Translations under genes and position numbers: made by a program
In this document: positions 1 through 7,800 of the stretch, in pieces
How positions within the stretch are numbered: the stretch's first letter is position 1
Layout of the letters: every line of letters begins with the position of its first letter
Notes under the pieces: model-generated
The model's database searches: none
What the model saw: only the letters and a program-made list of their open reading frames with translations
Told to the model about the DNA's origin: nothing
NCBI GenBank assembly: GCA_023229575.1
Contig: JALNYZ010000002.1
Location: forward strand, 186,001 to 250,000
From: Prolixibacteraceae bacterium
Lineage (GTDB): Bacteria; Bacteroidota; Bacteroidia; Bacteroidales; Prolixibacteraceae
DNA length: 64,000 nucleotides
Direction: 5' to 3'

Positions 1-668
1 GCAGGGGCAAATTGTTCTGCGGCAGGACCTTCACTGAAGGAACAGTTGTCTTTGTATGCAGAAACGACAGTGTTTGGATTGGTTTTGGTCGTTTTTTTGA
101 TCATTTCGAACAGCGTCTGCTGCTTTTCTATGCCATCAATGACAAAAGTTCCATTAAAAATTTTGTGCCTGCAGTGCTCAGAATTTACCTGAGAAAATCC
201 AAACACTTCACTATCAGTAAGTTTTCTTTCTATTTTGACTGCTACTTCTTCAAGGTATTGAATTTCGTCGGGGCTCAATGCCAATCCCTCCTGCTTGTTA
301 TATGCTGAAATATCATCAATATAAATAACCGGATCCGGCAGATGGTCGATGGTGAAAATAGATTGGGACAATCCGCGGTAGAAAGCCTGAAGCATCGGAT
401 CGAAACTGCTTTGCGCATTGCCATCTACAAATTCTTCTATGCGAATAATCCCGTTAATTCCCATATTTTGGGTAATCTCAACCGCATTGGTGCTCCATGG
501 AGTGATCATCTCCTTGCGTGGACCTACAAATTGACCTTCCAATTGCTCGGCCCGGATCATTTTGGCATCTCCGAAAAGCCAACACAATTTATTTATATCT
601 GTTTGATTCAATGAACCTTGGGTTCCTACAGCAATCGTTTTGCTGCGCTCTTTGAAGAAGAGGATCAT
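1..668 (-). CDS. purL: Phosphoribosylformylglycinamidine synthase, N-terminal part (runs off left edge)
   Basis: Reading the minus strand from the ATG at 668 gives one uninterrupted frame to base 1, about 222 residues. It begins MILFFKERSKTIAVG and contains LNQTDINKLCWLFGDAKMI near the start and FSQVNSEHCRHKIFNGTF near the left edge. The SEHCRHK block is a hallmark of PurL, the ATP- and glutamine-dependent enzyme that makes FGAM in cytosolic purine synthesis. The large single-chain type (about 1,200 residues) is expected in this phylum, so only the N-terminal fifth is visible. No clear ribosome-binding site precedes the ATG, which is common in this phylum. The flavoprotein gene at 842-2326 lies upstream on the same strand, but an intergenic repeat separates them, so co-transcription is uncertain. 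Confidence 0.93.
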   Translation of the reverse strand, partial: MILFFKERSKTIAVGTQGSLNQTDINKLCWLFGDAKMIRAEQLEGQFVGPRKEMITPWSTNAVEITQNMGINGIIRIEEFVDGNAQSSFDPMLQAFYRGLSQSIFTIDHLPDPVIYIDDISAYNKQEGLALSPDEIQYLEEVAVKIERKLTDSEVFGFSQVNSEHCRHKIFNGTFVIDGIEKQQTLFEMIKKTTKTNPNTVVSAYKDNCSFSEGPAAEQFAP

Positions 669-713
669 GTAGCCGGATTTAATGGTTAAAACGTCAGCGA
701 AGATAGGCAGAAG

Positions 714-850
714 AGAATTAAAAATTACAAATTACAAATTACAAATTACAAATTTGTGACGAGTTGGATTGTGAAGGCTAATCCATCCAGAGGCATTTCA
801 AAGCATAAATGCCTGATTCCCTAATTTTTAATTTTTAATTTTTAATTTTC
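714..850. repeat. Intergenic element with heptamer arrays at both ends and two internal hairpins
   Basis: The left end is four perfect copies of AAATTAC (722-749) and the right end is four copies of TAATTTT (822-849). The two arrays are approximate inverted repeats of each other. Between them are two small inverted repeats: TGGATT/AATCCA and a perfect 8-bp stem AGGCATTT/AAATGCCT at 791-814. The right array overlaps the last codons and stop codon of the flavoprotein gene (stop at 842-844). There is no coding potential. It resembles a small MITE-like or REP-like element; a weak terminator role for the 791-814 hairpin is possible, but there is no clean U-tract on the gene strand. Confidence 0.6.
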
Positions 851-2326
851 TCCGGGTTTCCATTCAGTAACCCTGATAAGATTTGGAAAAGCCTGCGGTT
901 TGAAGATGGATTGGTTGTGGAATATCCGTAGACATTCCTGAATGCCTTCTGTAACACTAGGATGTGGGTGAATGCTTTGCAGGACCTCTTTCAAACGGAT
1001 ATCTGAATTGATCAGATAGGCGATGGAAACGATGAATGCGGATGCCTGTGGTCCGGCGGCACGCATTCCCAAAATTCTGTCGGATCCATCGTTGCTTACC
1101 ATGATTTTGACAAAGCCATTGGTATTTCTCATGGCTATTGTTCTGTTTACCAATTCATTTGAATAATAAACAGCCTTATACGGAATACCTTTGCTTTGTA
1201 GCATTTTCTCATTTGAACCCACTGCCGCTAATTCCGGTTTGAAGAACATGAGGGTTGGCATATGGGAATAGTCTAGTAAATAGGTAGTCTTACTGAAAAT
1301 TGCCTCTACAATGAAACGACCCTGCTCTTCGGCCACTCCATACAGCGCTTTTTGACCGGTAACATCGCCGGCAGCGAAAATATTACAATCGCCAAAATTG
1401 GAGAGGGCGCACTCCTCGTTAATTTTAAGATAGCCTTTGCTGGCGGTTTCAATGCCGGCATTTTCGAGGCAAAGTCCAGCCGTATTGGGATCACGTCCGA
1501 TGGATATTAAAATAATGTCTACCTCCACCACACTGCTGTGTCCATCTTCGTAATCCAGAACTACCTCAAGGTAATCGTCCTTCTTTCTTACGGTGCGAAG
1601 TGTGGCTGTGCGGTGGATAGTCACCCCATTCTTCTCGAGATTTCTCGAAACAAAGTCGCTAACATCATCATCTTCAAATGGAATTACCCGGTGGGTGCGG
1701 TCAAGCAAATGCACTTCGGTTTGTTTGAAGTTAGAGAAGATGGTGGCAAATTCACAACCAATGATACCGGATCCAATGATCATCATTCGTTCCGGAAAAG
1801 ATTCGAGATTCAGAATTCCATCCGAGTCGAGTATCTGCTTCTGGTCGATTACCAGGTCAGGGTGGGGGCGCGGTACGGACCCTGTGGCTATGATAACATA
1901 TTCGGCATTGATGACTTCTATGCCATCCTTATTCTTAATTTCCAAGGTATGACGGTCAAGAAACCTGGCAAATCCTTGTTTGTAGGTGATACTTCCCGGT
2001 TGTTTATCTCTGTTTGAGAAGGTCTCAATTTGTGAAAGAATCTGATTTTGTTTGGTTTTTGCTGCCTGCAAGACCGTTTTTTTAACCTTGTTGTAGTCGA
2101 CCTGGAGACCCGAAGCGCGGTAACCACGGTCAACGGCTGCCGCAACTGCGTAATCGGCTGAAAGTTCCCACATGGTCTTTGAAGTAAGCGGGCCATTCAT
2201 TATTCCATTTCCACCCAGATGCCCTGCTTCGATGATACAAACGTTTTTTCCAAAATCGAGGGCGCGCATGGTGGCTGCCAAACCGCCTGGCCCACTGCCA
2301 ATTACCGCAAGATCAAAATGCTTCAT
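842..2326 (-). CDS. Dihydrolipoamide-dehydrogenase-like FAD/NAD(P) oxidoreductase lacking the active-site disulfide
   Basis: The 494-residue product has the class-I pyridine nucleotide-disulfide oxidoreductase layout: FAD-binding GSGPGG at residues 10-15, a second dinucleotide fold around IIGSGIIGCEFA, a GDV-type FAD motif (IFAAGDVTG) and a C-terminal dimerisation domain with HPHPSVTE carrying the usual His-Glu pair. The segment equivalent to GGTCLNVGCIPSK reads GGNGIMNGPLTSK (residues 38-50), so both redox cysteines are replaced, by Gly41 and Pro46. It therefore should not catalyse dithiol oxidation like a true E3 component. Direct NAD(P)H-linked electron transfer or transhydrogenase-like activity is an inference. 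The length is normal and the frame is intact, so it does not look like decay. The stop codon lies inside the neighbouring repeat element. Confidence 0.85.
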   Translation of the reverse strand: MKHFDLAVIGSGPGGLAATMRALDFGKNVCIIEAGHLGGNGIMNGPLTSKTMWELSADYAVAAAVDRGYRASGLQVDYNKVKKTVLQAAKTKQNQILSQIETFSNRDKQPGSITYKQGFARFLDRHTLEIKNKDGIEVINAEYVIIATGSVPRPHPDLVIDQKQILDSDGILNLESFPERMMIIGSGIIGCEFATIFSNFKQTEVHLLDRTHRVIPFEDDDVSDFVSRNLEKNGVTIHRTATLRTVRKKDDYLEVVLDYEDGHSSVVEVDIILISIGRDPNTAGLCLENAGIETASKGYLKINEECALSNFGDCNIFAAGDVTGQKALYGVAEEQGRFIVEAIFSKTTYLLDYSHMPTLMFFKPELAAVGSNEKMLQSKGIPYKAVYYSNELVNRTIAMRNTNGFVKIMVSNDGSDRILGMRAAGPQASAFIVSIAYLINSDIRLKEVLQSIHPHPSVTEGIQECLRIFHNQSIFKPQAFPNLIRVTEWKPGEN

Positions 2327-2481
2327 ACTGATTAATTGATAGTTGTGTCATTCAACGTTCAAAGTTCGGAAAAAAAAATGAGATGATCACATTTTTAAGA
2401 TGGTAGATCTTTTTGCGAATATATAAGTTTAAAGGATTTCATTAGGCAGTCATTGACTGAAATGAATTGGTATTTTGAAAA

Positions 2482-2506
2482 CCACAAAATTAGACTTATT
2501 TTGTGG
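2482..2506. promoter_or_regulatory. Perfect 9-bp inverted repeat upstream of the sigma-factor gene
   Basis: CCACAAAAT (2482-2490) and ATTTTGTGG (2498-2506) pair perfectly around a 7-base loop. The site is 40 bases before the sigma-factor ATG and lies in the divergent gap towards the flavoprotein gene. On the minus strand it contains TAATTTTG, which fits the Bacteroidota -7 consensus and could serve the flavoprotein gene. It could be an operator or an mRNA hairpin; the sequence does not decide between them. Confidence 0.4.
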
Positions 2507-2545
2507 CGACTAAACTGATTGACTTTATCTTTTGAAAAACGGCCA

Positions 2546-3115
2546 ATGATTTCGGAAACCGAATTGATACTTGCATTAAAGAATGGTGATCTTGCTGCTT
2601 TTAATGAGCTTTTCGATCGGTACGCAAAACGATTGTACCATTTTTCACTTGGATATTTGAAATCTACAGCGGATGCTGAGGAAATTGTCCAGGAAGTATT
2701 TTTGAAAATCTGGGATAACAGGATAGAATTATCTACCCTGAAATCCTTTGAGTCCTATTTGTTTACTATTGCCAGAAATGGTATCCTAAATACAATCCGC
2801 AAATCAAAATCAGAGCAAGCTTATCTGAATTATGTGAAAATTAATCCTGATAGAAATATTTTACTCGACGAGGAGCTGAATTTCAACGAGCTTGAAAAAG
2901 CGTATCATGAAGCAATAGAACAATTGAGCCCACGAAGAAAAGAAATTTATTTATTAAGCAAAGAGCGCTCCCTTACGAATTCAGAGATTGCTATGAAGAT
3001 GAATATTTCGGTTAAAACAGTTGAAAATCAGATGACCTCAGCCTTGGCCAAAATTCGTAAGACCCTTCGTTCCCTTGGTTTTTCAGGGATTATCTTTTTT
3101 GAATTGTTTTTATAG
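2546..3115 (+). CDS. ECF RNA polymerase sigma factor, FecI type
   Basis: The 189-residue protein starts MISETELILALKNGDLAAFNELF. It contains sigma region 2 (FDRYAKRLYHFSLGYLKSTADAEEIVQEVFLKIW) and a region 4 helix-turn-helix (SLTNSEIAMKMNISVKTVENQM). This is the Bacteroidota extracytoplasmic sigma family that activates a partner SusC/SusD transport operon. A TTG nine codons upstream is also in frame, but the ATG at 2546 gives the usual family N-terminus. The gene is followed by the FecR-like anti-sigma gene (75-base gap) and the STN-bearing SusC gene, the standard trans-envelope signalling arrangement. It probably controls the PUL downstream. Confidence 0.93.
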   Translation: MISETELILALKNGDLAAFNELFDRYAKRLYHFSLGYLKSTADAEEIVQEVFLKIWDNRIELSTLKSFESYLFTIARNGILNTIRKSKSEQAYLNYVKINPDRNILLDEELNFNELEKAYHEAIEQLSPRRKEIYLLSKERSLTNSEIAMKMNISVKTVENQMTSALAKIRKTLRSLGFSGIIFFELFL

Positions 3116-3136
3116 GTTAAAAAAAATTAAAACTTA

Positions 3137-3168
3137 ATAGGGGTTTTGTACCCTATAGGTGTATACCT
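3137..3168 (+). promoter_or_regulatory. Candidate regulatory motif before the anti-sigma gene
   Basis: The short gap holds ATAGGG (3137-3142) pairing with CCCTAT (3151-3156), followed directly by AGGTGTATACCT. From memory, similar GGGG-TTTT ... GGTGT ... ACCT strings precede FecR-type genes elsewhere in this phylum. Whether this is an ECF-sigma promoter or an RNA structure is not known. Confidence 0.3.
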
Positions 3169-3190
3169 GTTTGAATAACCAAAAGTCAAA

Positions 3191-4237
3191 ATGGGTACAA
3201 ATCACGAAATAGATTATAAATACTTGCGCGACCGGATGCTTTCCGGGGAGCTGACCAGCGCTGAAAAAGATGATCTTTTAAGCTATGTCCAGGCCTCCTT
3301 TCAGGACCATCAATTGGATTTATTGATGAGGGAACACTGGTTAGGCTTGGAAAATCAGGAAATTGTTGCTGATGAAATGCAACTTCAGCTTATAAAGTAC
3401 CAGATCCTTTCCAAAATAAATCAAAAAATAAATTCATCAAAAAAGGAGCGCCCACTTTTTCTCTCCAATTTGAAAAATTATCTGTTGCGTATTGCTGCTG
3501 TGTTGTTTATCCCTCTTTTACTGGGGTCAGTATTTGTCATTTACCGGATGGACAAACGGTTGGATCAAATGATAGCTTCGACTGCCAACCAGCGGGTGAC
3601 CGCGAACCCGGGTTCCAGGGTTCATTTTACATTGCCCGATCAAACGGAAGTATGGCTGAACTCGGGCAGTATGCTTGAATATCCACTTGCACTAAATCAA
3701 CAGGATAGCCGGATAGTTAAATTGTCGGGGCAAGGATATTTTAAGGTTGCTCATGATCCGGAGCATCCATTTTTTGTCGAAACCAATGGATTAAGCATAA
3801 AAGCATTGGGTACTTCATTTGATGTGTCAAGTTATGATAATGACAAGCAAATTAGTTCAACATTGGAAGAGGGATCGATCGCCCTTATCAGTTTGGATGG
3901 CAAGGAAGTAACCCGCATTCATCCCGGACAAAAAGCTATTCTCGATAAAACAACCCGTATGGTAGTGGTCAGGGATGTAGAGACTATCCTAACCACTTCA
4001 TGGAAAGACGGGAAACTTATTTTCAGGAATACAACATTGTCAGATGTAACGGTACAACTCGAAAGATGGTTCAACTGTAAGATACACCTTGATCCGCGGT
4101 TAAAGGACGCTGGTTTGATGTACACAGCAACCATTCAGGACGAAACTTTGGGAGAAGTGCTGAAAATGATAGAAATATCCACAAGAATAAAAACTTTAAT
4201 TAAAGAGAGGGAGGTGTATATAAACAGTAAAAATTAA
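3191..4237 (+). CDS. FecR-type anti-sigma factor
   Basis: The 348-residue inner-membrane protein has a cytoplasmic N-terminal part of about 95 residues that should bind the sigma factor, one transmembrane segment around residues 97-117 (LRIAAVLFIPLLLGSVFVIY), and a periplasmic FecR domain (GSRVHFTLPDQTEVWLNSGS, then FKVAHDPEHPFFVET). The C-terminal DUF4974-type region (LIFRNTTLSDVTVQLERWF ... YINSKN) is predicted to contact the SusC N-terminal signalling domain. It sits between the sigma-factor and SusC genes. In this family the anti-sigma relays substrate occupancy of the outer-membrane receptor to the sigma factor. Confidence 0.93.
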   Translation: MGTNHEIDYKYLRDRMLSGELTSAEKDDLLSYVQASFQDHQLDLLMREHWLGLENQEIVADEMQLQLIKYQILSKINQKINSSKKERPLFLSNLKNYLLRIAAVLFIPLLLGSVFVIYRMDKRLDQMIASTANQRVTANPGSRVHFTLPDQTEVWLNSGSMLEYPLALNQQDSRIVKLSGQGYFKVAHDPEHPFFVETNGLSIKALGTSFDVSSYDNDKQISSTLEEGSIALISLDGKEVTRIHPGQKAILDKTTRMVVVRDVETILTTSWKDGKLIFRNTTLSDVTVQLERWFNCKIHLDPRLKDAGLMYTATIQDETLGEVLKMIEISTRIKTLIKEREVYINSKN

Positions 4238-4249
4238 TTTTAAAAGAGA

Positions 4250-4278
4250 TAAGGGCAGTGTTTGCGGCACCACCCTTA
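4250..4278 (+). promoter_or_regulatory. Hairpin in the susC 5' region
   Basis: TAAGGG (4250-4255) pairs with CCCTTA (4273-4278), and inside it GTG pairs with CAC around the loop TTTGCGG. It lies 46 bases before the SusC start codon. It could be a 5' leader structure or mark a promoter; neither is shown. Confidence 0.3.
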
Positions 4279-4324
4279 GTGAATCAATCATTTGTAAATA
4301 ATTAACTCAAGAAAACTCAAAAGT

Positions 4325-7300
4325 ATGAAAAAAAGATGGTTCTTAACGAATCACAGGCATTTATTTGCTTGTGGTGGAAAATTCCTAAAAATCATGAAAA
4401 TTACTATTTTCATTGTGGTTTTTGCCAGTATGCAAACATTCGCATTAGACAATTATGCCCAAACCAAAAGAATGGATGTAAAGATTGAAGAGTCAGGTAT
4501 TGTCGCGGCACTGGAGAAAATTGAGGCACAATCCGAGTTCTTCTTCTTTTACAACAACAAGGTTGTCAAACTCGACAAAATAGTTTCTGTTGATCTGAAG
4601 GATAAAACGATCAACGAAATATTAGATGCCTTATTCAAAGACACCGATATAGAATATACAATAAACAACCGGCAAATTATCCTCTCCGGAAAAGATACCG
4701 GAAGCACATTAAGCCAGCAACAAAAATCCGTTTCCGGAAAGGTTACAGACTCTTCCGGGGGAGCATTGCCCGGTGTTACCGTTGTTGTTAAAGGTACAAC
4801 GAATGGTTCTATTACCGATGCTAACGGGAAATATTCGTTGTTTAATATTCCGGCAAATAGTACCTTACTGTTTTCGTTTGTAGGGATGAAAATGCAGGAA
4901 ATTGCAGTTAGCAATAAAACGATCATTAATGTTACACTTACCGAAGAAACGATTGGTATTGAAGAGGTGGTGGCCTTAGGATATAGCACCAAAAAGAAGA
5001 GTGATCTAACAGGATCCATTTCTTCTATTTCCGGTAAAGCACTTGTTCAGTCTTCTCCGGATAATTTTACACAGGCACTGCAAGGTAAGGTATCAGGTGT
5101 CTATGTAAAATCAAATTCCGGACAGCCGGGTGGTGGAGTGTCAGTAAGAATCCGGGGCATTGGGGGTATTAATAATAGTGAACCACTTTATATCATTGAC
5201 GGTATTCAAATGGTTGGCGGAGCAACTGATACCTACAGTTCTCTGGCTATGATCAATCCAAATGACATTGAATCAATGGAGGTATTGAAAGATGCTTCTT
5301 CTGCGGCTATTTACGGTGCCAGGGCAGCTAATGGTGTTGTCATTATTACTACCAAAAGAGGAATGCCGGGAAAACCTCAGGTTGCTTATGCAGGTTCATA
5401 TGGATTTCAGAACCTTATTAATCCCAATCATTTTGGCGTCCTCAATGCCAGTCAGTATGCGGATGTAGTAAATAAAACTGTAATGGCAGATGGTCAGGGA
5501 GCAATTTTTGGTGGAACCAATACTACACAATATCCACCTGCCTTATTTCCATCTCCAAGTTCATTGGGTGCCGGTACTAACTGGCTTAAAGAAATTATCA
5601 ATAGCAATTCTCCAACTCAGGAACATCAATTGTCTGTTTCGGGTGGAAATATAGGGCATAAATATTATTTATCCTTAAATTATTTGAATGAGGGTGGTAT
5701 TATTACCAAAACCTCCTTTAAGAGATATTCTGTCAGATTGAATACGGACAATACTATAACCAGTTTTTTGAAAGTTGGAAATAGTTTATTTGTCAGTAAT
5801 TCTTCAAGTAATCTGATAGTTGCAAATAGATCTGATGAAGGTGGAAATTTCTTGCGGGCTTTAATGTATGCTCCAACTATTCCAATTTATAACGCAGATG
5901 GTACATTTGCAGGACCGCCTACAGCTTTCTATCCTCCGAGCAGGAACCCTGTTGCCGATATTTTAGCTCCTAATATAAATAATTCAAGGACCAACTTTGC
6001 CGGAAGTATTTATGCTGATCTGGCCATCTATAAGGGACTTTCACTTAAATCTACTTTAACCACAAGTTTAAGTCTTGATACCAGGGACAATTTTACCCCC
6101 ACATATTCAGAAGGAATTGTTTCAAAATCAACGACCTCTGTGAGTACCGGTGTAGACAGGGGAAGTGGCTGGAGATGGAGCAACGTGCTTTCTTATCATA
6201 AAGATTTAGGGAAACATAGTATTTCTGCCCTGGTTGGCACGGAATCCAGCGAAGGTAAATCAAATTCAATGAGTGGTAATGCCACTTATACAGATAATGC
6301 CATTCGGATCGTTTCTTCTTCCGGTTCTAAAACATATAACTTTAATCAGGCGCTTTCTTCCTCATCAATGATATCCTATTTTGGAAATATATCATATAAT
6401 TATGACAACAAATATTACCTGGAAGAAAATATCCGTAGGGATGGTTCTTCTAAATTTGGAATGAATTCGCGCTGGGGTACATTCCCTTCATTCTCAGCTG
6501 CATGGAGAATTTCAAAAGAGAATTTCTTTCCCAAAGGAACCATCAGTGAGATGAAATTAAGGGCCAGTTATGGAAAGATTGGTAACGATAAGATTGGTGA
6601 TTTTGCATACATTGCCGGATTAAAGAACATATTATATGCCTTCGGAGGAAACAACGGATCTTTTTCCAATGGAGTTGTTATTAATGGCTTGGCAAATCCT
6701 GATCTGAAATGGGAAACCTCTGCCCAGATGAATTTAGGCATTGACCTAGGTATGTTTAATAATAAATTAAATTTTACCGGAGAATATTTTGAGACCAAAG
6801 TCAGTGACATGTTGCTAGGGCTTCCGATTCCTTCAGTAACGGGAATTAATGCAAGTACCTATACAGTTGATTTAGCATCCATTATATCAAATGCGGGAGC
6901 TTTAACAAACAAGGGTATAGAGATAGAAGCATCCTATAAAGACAAAATTGGAAAGCTTTCATATCAGATAGGTGCAACCCTTACCACTTTTAATAACAAA
7001 GTAACTGATATTGGGAATAATGAACAGTTATGGGGTCAGGTCTATCAGTCTCAAAATGTTTCACGGACAGTTGTGGGTGGTAGTCTTGGTGAGTTTTATG
7101 GTTATGTTGTGGATGGAATCTTTCAGACACAGGCTGAAGTAAATGCAGCCAATGCGCTTGGTGATCCGGCGGTTCCCTATCAAAATGGGAAGACGGCACC
7201 TGGTGATTTTAAATTCAGGGACCTTGATGGTGATGGTGTAATTACTGCAAAAGATCGTACTGTTATAGGAACACCAATTCCCAAATTTACTTATGGGGTA

Positions 7301-7783
7301 AACGTCGATCTGTCTTACAATAGATTTGAATTGGTTATGGTTTGGACCGGTACCCAGGGGAATGACATCTATAATGCAAACCGCATGGACCTAGAGGCAT
7401 CAGGAAGAACTAACTTTAACAAAACAAAAGCGGTTTTAAATGCCTGGTCGGGACCAAATACCAGCAATACTGTTCCCCGCAGAATTGCCAGCGATCCAAA
7501 TATCAATAAACGGGTATCAAGTGTTTTTGTAGAGGATGGTTCTTTCCTTTCGCTCAGAAACCTTCAACTGAGTTATAATTTGCCTGAGTCTGTTTATTCA
7601 AAACTTAAAATGGCCAATGCCAAAGTTTACGTTTCAGGACAGAATATTATTACCCTGACTAAATATTCAGGCATAGATCCTGAAGTAGGTAACGTGGGTG
7701 GAAGTAACTTAAGCGCAGGTATTGATAACGATGTTTATCCGCATTCAAAAACTGTTCGTCTGGGTTTACTTATTAATTTTTAA
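4325..7783 (+). CDS. SusC-family TonB-dependent outer-membrane receptor with STN signalling domain
   Basis: The 1,152-residue protein has an extended N-terminus with a signal segment (residues 20-45), then an STN/secretin-like domain (about 50-125, MDVKIEESGIVAALEKIEAQ), a carboxypeptidase-D-like regulatory domain (about 135-215, VSGKVTDSSGGALPGVTVVV), a TonB plug (about 230-350, with the SusC signature SVRIRGIGGINNSEPLYIIDG) and a beta-barrel ending in LGLLINF. The STN domain is typical of receptors that signal to a FecR-type partner, which is encoded immediately upstream. It imports oligosaccharides through the outer membrane with the SusD lipoprotein encoded 17 bases downstream. The ligand cannot be deduced. 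Confidence 0.96.
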   Translation: MKKRWFLTNHRHLFACGGKFLKIMKITIFIVVFASMQTFALDNYAQTKRMDVKIEESGIVAALEKIEAQSEFFFFYNNKVVKLDKIVSVDLKDKTINEILDALFKDTDIEYTINNRQIILSGKDTGSTLSQQQKSVSGKVTDSSGGALPGVTVVVKGTTNGSITDANGKYSLFNIPANSTLLFSFVGMKMQEIAVSNKTIINVTLTEETIGIEEVVALGYSTKKKSDLTGSISSISGKALVQSSPDNFTQALQGKVSGVYVKSNSGQPGGGVSVRIRGIGGINNSEPLYIIDGIQMVGGATDTYSSLAMINPNDIESMEVLKDASSAAIYGARAANGVVIITTKRGMPGKPQVAYAGSYGFQNLINPNHFGVLNASQYADVVNKTVMADGQGAIFGGTNTTQYPPALFPSPSSLGAGTNWLKEIINSNSPTQEHQLSVSGGNIGHKYYLSLNYLNEGGIITKTSFKRYSVRLNTDNTITSFLKVGNSLFVSNSSSNLIVANRSDEGGNFLRALMYAPTIPIYNADGTFAGPPTAFYPPSRNPVADILAPNINNSRTNFAGSIYADLAIYKGLSLKSTLTTSLSLDTRDNFTPTYSEGIVSKSTTSVSTGVDRGSGWRWSNVLSYHKDLGKHSISALVGTESSEGKSNSMSGNATYTDNAIRIVSSSGSKTYNFNQALSSSSMISYFGNISYNYDNKYYLEENIRRDGSSKFGMNSRWGTFPSFSAAWRISKENFFPKGTISEMKLRASYGKIGNDKIGDFAYIAGLKNILYAFGGNNGSFSNGVVINGLANPDLKWETSAQMNLGIDLGMFNNKLNFTGEYFETKVSDMLLGLPIPSVTGINASTYTVDLASIISNAGALTNKGIEIEASYKDKIGKLSYQIGATLTTFNNKVTDIGNNEQLWGQVYQSQNVSRTVVGGSLGEFYGYVVDGIFQTQAEVNAANALGDPAVPYQNGKTAPGDFKFRDLDGDGVITAKDRTVIGTPIPKFTYGVNVDLSYNRFELVMVWTGTQGNDIYNANRMDLEASGRTNFNKTKAVLNAWSGPNTSNTVPRRIASDPNINKRVSSVFVEDGSFLSLRNLQLSYNLPESVYSKLKMANAKVYVSGQNIITLTKYSGIDPEVGNVGGSNLSAGIDNDVYPHSKTVRLGLLINF

Positions 7784-7800
7784 TTATAAAAACTAAAAAT

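Noticed and set aside
12..614. Plus-strand open frames at the left edge
   Set aside because: They lie opposite a continuous purL frame with recognisable family motifs on the minus strand.
1538..2017. Plus-strand 159-residue frame inside the flavoprotein gene
   Set aside because: Antisense shadow of a well-conserved coding region; no family resemblance or promoter.
842..2326. Annotation as lpd (E3 of 2-oxoacid dehydrogenases)
   Set aside because: Both redox cysteines are absent, so the E3 reaction is not supported.
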